NCBI GenBank assembly: GCA_004794785.1
Contig: SJOL01000554.1
Coordinates: 1 to 64,000 of the forward strand
DNA length: 64,000 nt
Direction of reading: 5' to 3'
DNA from: Opisthorchis felineus
Lineage: Eukaryota; Platyhelminthes; Trematoda; Opisthorchiida; Opisthorchiidae
The notes under the pieces are model-generated. The model saw only the letters and a list, made by a program, of their open reading frames with translations. It was not told the DNA's origin and ran no database searches. Below are positions 1-9,162 of the stretch, piece after piece (the first letter of the stretch is position 1; each line of letters opens with the position of its first letter). A program made the translations under genes and the position numbers.

Positions 1-148
1 GGACACCGGATGAAGGTCGGCTATATTGCAGATGAACCAATGGAAGAAAGAGCGCTGCGGCTCAGTTGGCTACAACAGAGAGAAAATGAAATCTCAGTGA
101 AATATTACAAAGGGTAGAATTGTTCGTTAGGAGCTGACCGTCCTGACA
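1..148 (-). repeat. LTR (3' LTR of the gypsy element, partial)
   Basis: Bases 1-148 match 2337-2484. Read on the minus strand this LTR starts TGTCAGGACGGTCAG right after the polypurine tract. Its far end lies outside the window, so the left target-site duplication cannot be checked. Confidence 0.85.
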
Positions 149-1800
149 CCTCCCTTTTTAAATTGTGTGTAGGTTTTCAGATGTGGAATCACCTGCATTG
201 GTGTAAATGGATTTGGGGTACGACTGGACCACCGTCTTGGTGTGCATATGGATTCGACTGGGGGGTTGTCTGTTTGCACAGGGGGCACGTGTGTGGATGG
301 TAACTCAAACGTATCCAACAATATGTTCAGAGGAATTGAGTTATCCGATGTATCCGGTGCAGCATGTCGAGGGCGAACTTGATTCGCGTGACGGGCCCAT
401 GTGGTAGACTGTACGTCAACTTCGTATATGACGTTACCCACGCGGCGCTTGATGTAACCATGAGTCCATTTCTCTCCGCCGCTGCGACAGTCCTTAGCCA
501 AGACCAAATCACCGGGCTTATAGTTGGTGTGAACGGCACCATGGTGGCGGTTGAAATGTTGCTCCATTTGTGTGTTCCTTTTTCGTAGGTGCGGGAGAGA
601 TGGGCGTACTACGTCTGTGGGCAAACGGACTTTACGCCCGAAAAGCGCTTCAGCGGGTGACTTGTTTGTCATATTTGGGTTAGGTGTCGCATGGTAGCTT
701 AACAATGTTTCAATAGTCTCCGCTGACATTCCCTCCCCCTTAAGTTTTCGAAGTGTGGATTGGGCTTTGGGACAATGTCCAAGACCATCTTGAAAAACAG
801 AAAATCTTGATTGGATTGTGCGTGTGAGTTGTTGTGAAATGCTTGTATGTGTGAGATGCACGCTGTCACATACAGACTGTAGAGGGACACACAAAAGATT
901 TAACTGATCTATCCAATCAAGACCCAGCAGATTCAGATCTAGACAATCTGTGAGGTAACAAATGCCTTTAAATCGTACATTGTTGAACGACACATCACAA
1001 GTGCGTTCACCAGCAATCGGTATGTTGTTGCCGGAAGCAGATTGTGCACAATGGTTGGTAGCAGAAAATAATGGCTTCCCAATTGCATTCCAAGTGGAAC
1101 GTGAAGTCAGTGTGACGTCTGAGGCTGTGTCGAGCTGAAGACGGATAGGATGATTATTCACGGAAAGTGTGATTAATTTTCCGCGTTTTGCGAAGTCCAC
1201 CTTAGATGATACAAAGACAGAATTCGATCTACATCGCTTCCGTTGTGATGTGGGAGCCGCTTTAGGTGCGCTCTTTCGGTGATCAATTGGTTTTGCTCCC
1301 TGTGGGAAACAAAATCCCTCCTCATGACCAGTACGGCGACACGTCTGACACTTGTGTTTCCTGAACTGGCAAAAACGAACGTAATGCCAGTCACCACAAG
1401 ACCAACATGGTGTAGAAGGTTTATTGTGTTTGCCACGGGGGCTGCGCTGCAACGTTTTATTCTGATTTCCGGAAACATGGTGCACTATGTCGTATGAGCC
1501 AGCTGATGCTTGGCCAGTCATTGTGCCGTCCTGATTCAGTTGGATGAGACGGTGACATTCAGCACTGAGCTGTTGTAGAGTTATCTTTGGGTTTTGTTCA
1601 AGCTGGTGCAACAATCTTGTCCGAATGTTTGCATGACGAGAGGACTGGATGCCGGATATAAATATAAGGCATTTGAATTGATTTTCTTCCATATCGCTGA
1701 GCTTGAAACGCTCGCATTCTCGATTGACAAGTATTGTAAAACCAACAAAGTCGTCATTTTTCATGACCAATTTAAGGCATTGGTATCGGATGTTGAACAA
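127..1800 (-). pseudogene. gag-protease-integrase-tail fusion ORF of the gypsy element
   Basis: A 557-codon open frame without stops. Its first ~120 residues are the C-terminal half of a Ty3-type Gag. Two CX2CX4HX4C zinc knuckles follow (CWSCGDWHYVRFC and CQTCRRTGHEEGFC, about residues 132-166). A retropepsin follows with active-site triplet DTA in LQLDTASDVTL (about residue 224). After a stretch that normally leads into reverse transcriptase (DGLGHCPKA, about residues 340-348) the text jumps to the end of an integrase (NKSPAEALFGRKVR, about residues 380-393). Junction near base 740. RT, RNase H and the integrase DDE core are gone, yet the frame stays open. The ORF end reads 20-odd bases into the LTR. 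The initiating codon is not ATG here, because the true gag start lies upstream beyond a frameshift. No function beyond an RNA-binding Gag with protease is likely. Confidence 0.85.
149..159 (-). other. Polypurine tract of the gypsy element
   Basis: On the minus strand AAAAAGGGAGG lies directly before the TG start of the LTR, the position and composition expected for the plus-strand primer of an LTR retrotransposon. Confidence 0.7.
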
Positions 1801-2219
1801 GGACGTGTTGTCGCCAAAGATTTTTGTAAGGGTTTGGACAGTGTTGTCGAAGCTGAAATCACAGGGCTGTTTAGGAAGTATGTAATTCGTGTAACGGTTG
1901 TGTTCACGTGTGCCAAGTCTCCTAAGTAGCAGCCGTACCTTCCATGGGTCATCTTGCTTGGCGAAATCAACTTTGAATATATCTTGGTACCTTTTGAACC
2001 AAAGTCGAAAGTTCGGTCTGCACTCGCGTCAAAAGTAAATTCGGTGATAGAATTAGCAATAGAGTCTGCAGATGAAATTGATAGTTGACATCTGCTGCTT
2101 TCTGGAGCCTGAATACTCAGATTTTTGGTCAGCGCTTCTATGAGTTTCAGCTGCGTGTGCTCAAATTGCTTTTGTTGCTGCAGTTGCGCGTGTTCAAACT
2201 GCTTTTGCTGGTGTTCCAA
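1801..2219 (-). pseudogene. gypsy gag N-terminal part, frameshifted
   Basis: The minus-strand frame starting at 2219 has a Gln-rich coiled start (MEHQQKQFEHAQLQQQKQFE) and the typical gag entry ADSIANSITEFTFD. Near base 2000 the gag similarity moves to another frame, which then runs without a stop into the ORF ending at 127. One small indel therefore breaks Gag near residue 70. The remaining gag text, including a LLLRRLG-type helix and KIFGDNTS, is readable in the second frame. Confidence 0.75.
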
Positions 2220-2255
2220 AATTACCTGAAGTTGATCAGCTGAAATTGATATCGT

Positions 2256-2271
2256 GGGATACCCGTCGCCA
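2256..2271 (-). other. Candidate primer-binding site
   Basis: One base inside the LTR end, the minus strand reads TGGCGACGGGTATCCC. It begins with the TGG expected for pairing with a tRNA CCA end. I cannot name the tRNA without a search. Confidence 0.45.
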
Positions 2272-2272
2272 G

Positions 2273-2484
2273 TGTTGTCTGTGTGCTAACTGGTGATTTA
2301 GGAGTTGAGTGAGGAAACTTCAAGGAAGAAGACAAAGGACACCGGATGAAGGTCGGCTATATTGCAGATGAACCAATGGAAGAAAGAGCGCTGCGGCTCA
2401 GTTGGCTACAACAGAGAGAAAATGAACTCTCAGTGAAATATTACAAAGGGTGGAATTGCTTGCTAGGACCTGACCGTCCTAACA
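2273..2484 (-). repeat. LTR (5' LTR of the gypsy element)
   Basis: About 212 bp with TG...CA ends on both strands. Bases 2337-2484 are repeated at 1-148 with about 95% identity, so the insertion is not very recent. The boundary near 2273 is inferred from the TG/CA rule and the adjacent primer-binding site. Confidence 0.75.
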
Positions 2485-2673
2485 ATGGGCACTATCGCCG
2501 ACTCTCCCAAACGCAGGCAAACAGATCAGACAAGCGCTGACTGAGAATTTCACTTCCGTTTTTGAACAATACGGGAGGGAGGTCATCCGGACCAGAAGCT
2601 CGGTGGCGCTTGAGGGAACATATTCAGTCATAGACCTCCGAGGCCGTTGGGAGTTCCACGTTAACCGTCCAGG

Positions 2674-2718
2674 GTTCTACGTCAACTGTCGCGCTCTATC
2701 CACTGAGCCACCTCGCCC
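2674..2718 (-). repeat. SINE head fragment
   Basis: On the minus strand the bases read like the first third of the local tRNA-derived SINE: a CTCAGTGGATAGAGCG-type A box, then a blurred body. The rest is lost or too diverged to see. Confidence 0.4.
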
Positions 2719-2734
2719 CCTTGAAATGCTTTCA

Positions 2735-4860
2735 AGACCAAAGATTCTGGTGCCGCTGAAAAGGCACGCGCTGTGTTCAGCAATGAGTCAGACAGTAATG
2801 GCTTATTTTCTGCGTCCTCGGGCCGGGTTGCCCTCTGCAGCCAAATGGTTAAGACTATTGAGTCATTGGCTCCTGGAGTGATCTCTCTAGAAAGCAGCTG
2901 CCTCTTGGTTCAAACTTTTGAGTCAGAGGCTAGGGCAGGGTCGTCGAGCATAACCTTACATTTCCCACGCTCTTATGGGTTAGAGTTTTGGGTCAAAGGC
3001 TCAAGATTGTGCAAAATATCGAAAATCGTTTAGCTGTGACACACCCTTAGTGTCTCGCTACAATGCCACCCGAAGGAATCGCGTGGGCTGGGATACTGCC
3101 AGGTTGTCCAAGCCCAGACAGGTAAAGGCGAGATGCAGAGGCCAGGTTGGAACCACTTATCTTCCAGTCAGTAAATTCGCGCTCTAACCACTGAGCCATA
3201 TCGCCTCATCCAGATTCCCTTATTCGGCCTCGCCAACCGCGGATTATCATCCGCCCTTACAAGTCTTCGTCTACTGGCTCCTTCTCACACTTCCCTCACC
3301 CGCGTCTTTTATTAATTTCGTTGTCAATTACTTAACCGTTGCTTCGCGTGGAAGCTTCTTTCCAATAAAATAAGTCAAAATAAACTCTTATCAACTTCAG
3401 GGGATCTGTTCAACATTACTGCTTTTGACGCCCGTACTTTGTTTCAAATTGGACTACAGGTAGCTCTTGGTCAGTCCTAGTTTTTTCTTTCGATCAATGT
3501 ATGTTGTGTCTCCGAACCACTCACACAAAACCCCAGTTCGATCATACCTCTGAAGCTGCTCGGGACGAACCTAGATTCCTCCCATTTTACCCTTCGGGTA
3601 TCTGGTGATCCTGATGCAACCACTCGTGGTATATATGGCGTGGGAATCTTAGCCAGAGAGCTGAATACGTCTTCCTTAACTGGATTCCAGTAAACTGTTC
3701 GGTTGGCTGATTCAATCAAGGTCTTTGTATATCGACGTGGTAAGAGGTGTTTGTTTGTTGTGCCAATATGCTCCCTGATAGATGGCAGCTCTAAGGCTGA
3801 GAAAGGCAGTTTCTATCGGGCCTTGCCTCATTTGCTGCGGTCAGCAAGAAGTACAGATATCATGATTTTGGGAGGTGGTATGAATGACCATTTCGGCCGA
3901 TTAATTCCTGAGGAAGTACATGTTGTCTGCCGATTCAGGGTTGACGCTCACCGCACGGATAATCGGGGATGACTTCCTCAGTTATATGCTGAAAATAACC
4001 TGTTTCTGGCCAGCTCAAGCTTTCTCCACAAGAGCTCACACCGTGTGACTTGAAGGCCACATTCGGACTATGTGACAATCAGCTACCGGTGGAGAGCATT
4101 GTCGTTAATTTTGGAGTACATCACTTGACTTTGATCACGTCATTGTATGGGCACGCGTACCTGTTCGCTTTCACTCTGGAACACGTCGATTGGTGCAGTT
4201 CACCACCTGCAGTGTCCTTGTAGCTCAACCGTATCGAGTTGAGTTGGCTGAGATGCTCTCAGAACTCGGTGGGAACGCTGGTGGTTTGGATGGCGATTGG
4301 AGATAGGTGGATGAAACCATGCTCACAGGCTTCGAAACTGTCTACCTGAGGCTGCTCGCACACCCCAGTGAATACTAGATCTCGTCACGATCAACAGCTC
4401 TGATTGAAGCCAGGATTCTACCGACGACAAACGTCTTTGATGGCGTGCGCAGATCCCAGAAACGCCGAATAACGAAAAGCATAAGTCTTGATGGAGAGCG
4501 CAAAAGCTCGATAAACGGGAAACACTTTTGTAACAAAAAACAATCACACCCTGTTCCAGCTCATCCGGTTAACAAGCCCGAAGTGTAAGTGAAACAATCT
4601 CCAAAAAGGGTGCCACCCACGTCCATTCACAGAAACGTCGTTTTGAACCATGGAGTAAACACTTTGAAGAACAGTTCATCTGGGCGCCATCAACTCTCTC
4701 TGGAAGGACTAACCGAACCCTAGTGGGACGTCGACATCAGTCCGCTGTGGACGACGGAAGTCCAGCGCGCAGCCTCATTGCTTCAGCGCAACAAGCCACC
4801 TGGAGCAGACGGGTTGCATCCCGCACTCTTCAAAGGTGGCCAGTTCGACATGACTAACCT
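2735..4860 (+). pseudogene. RTE-type LINE copy 1: 5' UTR, endonuclease and linker, broken
   Basis: A dead non-LTR retrotransposon. Bases 2735-3020 match 26755-27040, which precede the endonuclease in another copy, so this is probably the 5' UTR. APE-type endonuclease wording is scattered over all three frames: a CVSE-like strand near 3490, then LRSARSTDIMILGGGMNDHFGR (3835-3900), which aligns to the conserved GDMNAQ(V)GR stretch, and a final RTDN near 3955. The linker before RT follows (HFEEQF near 4655) and the RT entry KPPGADGLHPALFKGG (about 4793-4840). Then the copy stops. A minus-strand SINE (3022-3206) sits in the 5' UTR. Many stops and shifts rule out function. Confidence 0.75.
3022..3206 (-). 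mobile_element. tRNA-derived SINE in the 5' UTR of LINE copy 1
   Basis: Near-full-length reverse copy. The right end is the tRNA-like head (CTCAGTGGTTAGAGCG as reverse complement of 3183-3200), the B-box region is degraded, and the left end is the AACGATTTT-type tail. No clear target-site duplication is seen. Confidence 0.75.
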
Positions 4861-4984
4861 GACGGCCACTGGATGTTGTCGAGATCACTATCCATATTTG
4901 ATGTCAGGAAATCCATACCAGCAGGCAACAAGTACTACGGCGCAAGCAAATCTCTCAAATGCCAAAAAGTGAAGAGCCTAAGGT

Positions 4985-6955
4985 AATACCGAGAGCTCTG
5001 GTGGACGTCGCAGCCTCGGGAGGTGGAGAAGGCTTTTGCTACCGGAAACAGCCGTGCTCTATATCAACTGATACGATCGACTTGCCCAAGGAAAGTAGCG
5101 GTCAGTGAAACGATAGGTGAAGAAGACGGCCCATTACTTCACTCGCAAAAACGTTGATTGCAAAGAGGATCCGAGCACTTCGAAGAACAGTTTAGCTGGC
5201 CTCCTGCAACACAGCCTGTGGAGATAGTGCATACGGGTGAATGGAATGCAAACCTTAATCGCCCGTCGGAAGAAGAAATAAAGTACGCAATATCCGTACT
5301 GAAACGTGAGAAGACACCAGGACCGGACGGTCTGTATCTAACCCTGTTCAAAGAAGGCGGAGAATCCCTGGTACCTCATCTAACGGGGCGAGATAGCTCA
5401 GTGGTTAGAGCGCGAATTTACTGACCGGAAGGTCCGTGGTTCGGACCCGACCTTTGCCTCTCGGCTTCCCCTGTCTAGGCTTGGGCAACCTGACAGTATC
5501 CCAGCCCTCGTGCTTCCTTCGGGTGGCATGGTAGCTAGTCACCGAAAGTGTGTTACAGCTGAACGATTTTCTAATGGGGCATGTCGACAGTTATTCCTAT
5601 CTTCAAAACGGTCGTGCGGACGCTGGAGGAAAACCATCGTGGCATCAGCCTGGTAGCTGTGGCATCGAAGGTGCTCTCTGGTCTTATCCTTCGAAGGTTG
5701 ACTGAACACAGGGAGGGACAGATCCGTGAAAACCAAGCTGGGTTCCGTCCTGCAAGAGGATGCATCGATCATATCTTCACCCTCCGACGGATTCTGGAAC
5801 AGCGACACTGCTTCCAGCAACCAACAATGGTTGTGTTTCTAGATCTGAAAGCTGCCTTTGACTCTGTGGACCGTCAGGCACTATGGCAGTGTCTGTGGAG
5901 CAAAGGTGTCCCCCATAAATTCTTGAGCCTCCTTAAGGCGCTGTACGCCAACTCCCGCGGCCGTGTGAAGGTCTACGGGAAGGTATCTTCTGAGTTCACC
6001 GCATCAAGTGGTGTCAGACAGGGCTGTCCTCTTTCACCTCTCCTCCTCAACTTCGTCATTGATACGGTAATGGAAGACTCACTATCAGCCTCTAATGCCT
6101 GTGGGGTCGAAGTGCTCCCTGGGCGTCCGCTCACAGATATCGAGTACGCAGACGACATAGCTCTTCTTGGATCTGACCCTGTGGTACTGCAAACAGTATT
6201 AAATGATCTAAATAATTCTGCCTCACGGTTTGGCATGCGCTTCACACCGGCAAAGTGTAAAGTGCTACTGCAAGACTGCGTGGGCTCGGAACCTAACCTC
6301 ATGCTTGTGGATGAATCCATTGAGGTAGTAGACAAATCTGTTTACCTGGGCAGCTGTATCAGTCCCGGTGTTCTCGCGAAAGATACTATTTCCATCCGGA
6401 TTGGGAAGGCCAGAGCAGCTTTTGTGAACCTGCGTCACCTGTGGCGTAGGCGTGACATCAGCTTCACCGTCAAGGGTCGAGTTTACAATGCTGCAGTGCA
6501 GTCCATGTTATTATACGTTTCAGAAACCTGGCGGGTGCGCGCCGAGCAGCATTGCCCGAGTCTAGTGGGAACATTGGATCGTTAATGCTGAAGTGCGCCC
6601 AATGGCTTCCGGAAGAAATAACTCGTCCACGATAGATGAACTGATCACACTCTATAGATCGCGTTGGCTTGGCCACGTGCTCCGTATGGCAGTCGACCGA
6701 CTTCCTCGAAAGGTTCTTTTTTCAGAACCACGTAAAGGGTGGGCACGGGCCAGGGGAGATCAACCAGTTACTTGGCAGCGAAGTATGAAAGCCATTACCA
6801 GAAAACTCAGCTGCCCTGGTCATTGCCATCCTCCTTGAGGGGACCCTGAGACGGGACACATCAATGCCTAGGACATTTTCAGGCTTGGCTCAGTTGCGCC
6901 GTCAATGGCGCTCGTGCATCCAAGCTATTGCCTTCAAAGCATAGCTCCCTTCCCA
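4985..6955 (+). pseudogene. RTE-type LINE copy 2: linker, reverse transcriptase and C-terminus
   Basis: A second LINE begins in the endonuclease-RT linker (REVEKAFATGNSRALYQLIR near 5020-5080), continues through HFEEQFSWPPATQ (5179-5217) and the RT entry KTPGPDGL (5311-5335), and is interrupted by a SINE. It resumes as a 334-codon open frame from 5581 to 6585. That frame holds RT motif A (DLKAAFDSVD, about 5842-5871), motif B (SGVRQGCPLSP, about 6007-6039), the catalytic YADD (6144-6155) and the thumb. A frameshift near 6550 moves the rest to another frame, which ends at RQWRSCIQAIAFKA and a stop near 6945. The catalytic box is intact, but the SINE and frameshifts inactivate it. The family is RTE-like by the [10 protein letters not shown]...HRLRWLGHVLRM tail. 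Confidence 0.85.
5379..5580 (+). mobile_element. tRNA-derived SINE with target-site duplication, nested in LINE copy 2
   Basis: SINE body 5390-5569. It is flanked by 11-bp copies TCTAACGGGGC (5379-5389) and TCTAATGGGGC (5570-5580) with one mismatch. Box A is TAGCTCAGTGGTTAGAGCGC and box B is GGTTCGGACCC. The insertion cuts the LINE reverse transcriptase just after its fingers entry, so it came after that LINE landed. Confidence 0.92.
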
Positions 6956-7089
6956 ACCACCCTACTCAAAAGTCCACTGATAACCCTGTATTTACGCATC
7001 AATTATATCAGCTCCGGCCTCCAATGCACAGCTACCTACCCCACGTCCACAAATGATCGGTGAACGAAACTGTGGCAGCTATAACCACT

Positions 7090-7600
7090 GTAGACAAGTA
7101 CGCGGTTCTCACAGCTGATAATGATTATGATGAACCTAACTGCCCTACGGGAAAAGAAAAGAAGATTTCCAACGGAATGGATCCGCTCGACGGTGATTCT
7201 CATATTCAAAAAGGGTGCAAGAGCATTGTGCGAAAGTCACAAGGGCATCAGTTCAGTGGCTATAGGTTCCAAATTGTTCTCTGGTATTATCCTGCGCAGG
7301 TTGATCCGTCAATGGGAGAGTCAGTTTCGTGAGAATCAAGCTGGTTTTCGCCATGGCTGGGTTTGCATCGATCGTGTCTTCACCTTGCGACAAGTGTTGC
7401 ACCGCGCCACTCCCTCTGTTGGCCAACTATGATAGTTTTTCTTGGTCTGAAGTCGGCCTTTGACTCCGTTGTTCGTCATAATTTGCGGCAGTTTCTGGCG
7501 GTGAAGGGTATCCCCTCTAAATTTGATATCTTATAGAGGCCCTATGCGCATCCTCTCGTGGACGGTCTACAGCAAATTCTCTCCCGAGTGCAGGGAGGGG
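7090..7600 (+). pseudogene. RTE-type LINE copy 3: RT fingers and palm fragment
   Basis: Bases 7121-7432 read as RT fingers (STVILIFKKG, GSKLFSGIILRRL, ENQAGFR), followed by motif A wording (GLKSAFDSV near 7450) and a decayed palm to about 7600. No YADD box is found. Short, shifted and stop-containing, this is an old fragment. Confidence 0.7.
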
Positions 7601-8556
7601 GCAGTGACTATCTGTCATCACCGCTGCATTCTGGTGTTCATTTTAGGGGACGGTTTTTCTTGCTCCAACCTGGGCCATGGAGTGTCCTGGTATCCACTTT
7701 GATTTGGGCGCGGGTTTTACCTTTGGGTTTCGTCGGCTCGAGTGGGGACTCCTTTGCAACCCATTTGCATTGTCGCTTTCTTTGTCGATCACATGATTGA
7801 GTTTTCTCATGCCACGTCAAACAGTGCGATGTGTGGCCGCCAATGTCAATAGTGTTTCCTTCGTTTCCTTCTCTCCAGCTTATCTTGCCATCTCACTACT
7901 TTGGGTTAGGAAGAGATCCACTACTGTTTCTTTTCATTCTTATCTTGACAATATCCCCTTCAAAAAGCCATCGTTTAGTGCTGTTTAGGACTGTTTTTCG
8001 TCCTTGCTGATGATAGTGGTGTTGACAGTGATAATGACGATAATGGTGACAGCCCTCCACTTTAATGGAACTAAGAGGACTTCTTTATTCGGGTAGTCTA
8101 CAGTCGGCAGTCACTTTGGGAAGTCATTTTGCCTCAAATTCTTTGGTGGCCAGTGGTTTAAGAGGCTAGATTACGACACGTACACGTAACATAAAGCTGA
8201 ATTAAGGCACCATCAGACTTTGCTAAAGGGACTTCTGCGGAGTGGAGGTGGTCAACCGAAACTGGTTGTTCACAAATAACCAATTTGGAGCGGGCCAGTG
8301 TGTCTAGCTAAGCATATTGTCCCTTTTCTTGCCGACGTACTATCGTTTGCTTACGTTTGCTCTCTTTCCAGGTGTGATTAAGACCAACCGAACGCCTCTT
8401 CGTTTGACTCTCAAAAATTGAATGCATTGCCGCCTGCTCACTGAACCACAGTTTTGGATCCAACCAGATCTTATGCTGTGCACGAGTGTTTAATTCATTA
8501 CTATCGTCAATGCGAATTCATTTTGAACGCTCTCCACGCGCTTGTGACAAATCGCT
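7601..8556. other. Gene-free DNA upstream of the ARFGEF start
   Basis: No coding similarity, SINE or RNA gene is seen. It must contain either the promoter and 5' UTR of the ARFGEF gene or an upstream intron. I cannot identify a TATA box or a trans-splice acceptor with confidence. An in-frame TGA at 8545-8547 lies just before the chosen start codon. Confidence 0.5.
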
Positions 8557-9162
8557 ATGCCAAACGTCTCTGATCTGAAAGTCCTACCGGTTTCGCCCAC
8601 TCAAAACATTACGGAAATCCCACAAACAACGACAAAACCGACCTCCCCTCTTTCGCCATCCATCAGCTCACACAAGTCACCCCACGGCACAGATCCCCAC
8701 TACATCGATTCTGCACGTCAACCACAACTTGGTATTTCATTTCACGCCCTCAACATGTTTCTTGTGAAAGCCATCGAACGGATTGCCGCCGAACGAGAAA
8801 CGAAAAAGTCACAAAATACTGCACTCCGTAAGGCGTGTGAGGAGGCATTGCAACTGCTGCGACAGCAGCATGAGGACCACGTCAAGTCAAACAGCGAGGC
8901 GAACCAAACCGCTCCTACTGACCACATCAGCGATCACCTCCCACCACTACGTTCTGAAACCGGCATGCTTTTGTCAGATGAAAAGCTTTTGCGCCCGTTC
9001 CAGTTGGCGTGTTCTTTAAAGTCAGCCAAAATAGTAACCACAGCCATAGATTCTTTACAAAAACTGATTGCCTATGGTCATGTGCCCAACGAAGCGATGG
9101 GATCGACGGGGAAAGTACGGATTATTGAACAGATCGTCACCACTATTTGCTCCTGCTTTCAG
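8557..9162 (+). CDS. ARFGEF1/2: ARFGEF exon 1 (N-terminus and DCB domain)
   Basis: 202 codons, ending phase 0 at CNCFQ-like CSCFQ before donor GTTAGT. The ATG at 8557 follows an in-frame TGA at 8545 and is the first Met of the frame. Residues 1-66 are a Pro/Ser/Thr-rich extension not found in human BIG proteins, whose start corresponds to [11 protein letters not shown] (about residue 66). Next come [13 protein letters not shown] (dimerisation and cyclophilin-binding helix) and [16 protein letters not shown], which matches the BIG segment LPFELACQSKSPRVV. The Met in NMFLVKA at 8755 is an alternative start. Confidence 0.93.

Larger units (their letters stand above)
1..2484 (-). mobile_element. 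Ty3/gypsy LTR retrotransposon, internally deleted
   Basis: An LTR element read on the minus strand, cut by the left edge of the window. Bases 1-148 repeat 2337-2484 without gaps (about seven mismatches), so these are the two LTRs. In coding order the element has an LTR (2273-2484), a candidate primer-binding site, a gag region with one frameshift, a long ORF that jumps from protease to the tail of integrase, a polypurine tract and the second LTR. Reverse transcriptase, RNase H and the integrase catalytic core are missing. The internal part is only about 2.1 kb, where a complete element would need roughly 4 kb or more. It is therefore a non-autonomous deletion derivative. The clade is uncertain; gag and integrase-tail wording resemble the K02A2.6-like elements common in flukes. 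Confidence 0.85.

Noticed and set aside
5390..5470. tRNA gene
   Set aside because: Box A and B are present, but no cloverleaf forms and the sequence continues as the repeated SINE body.
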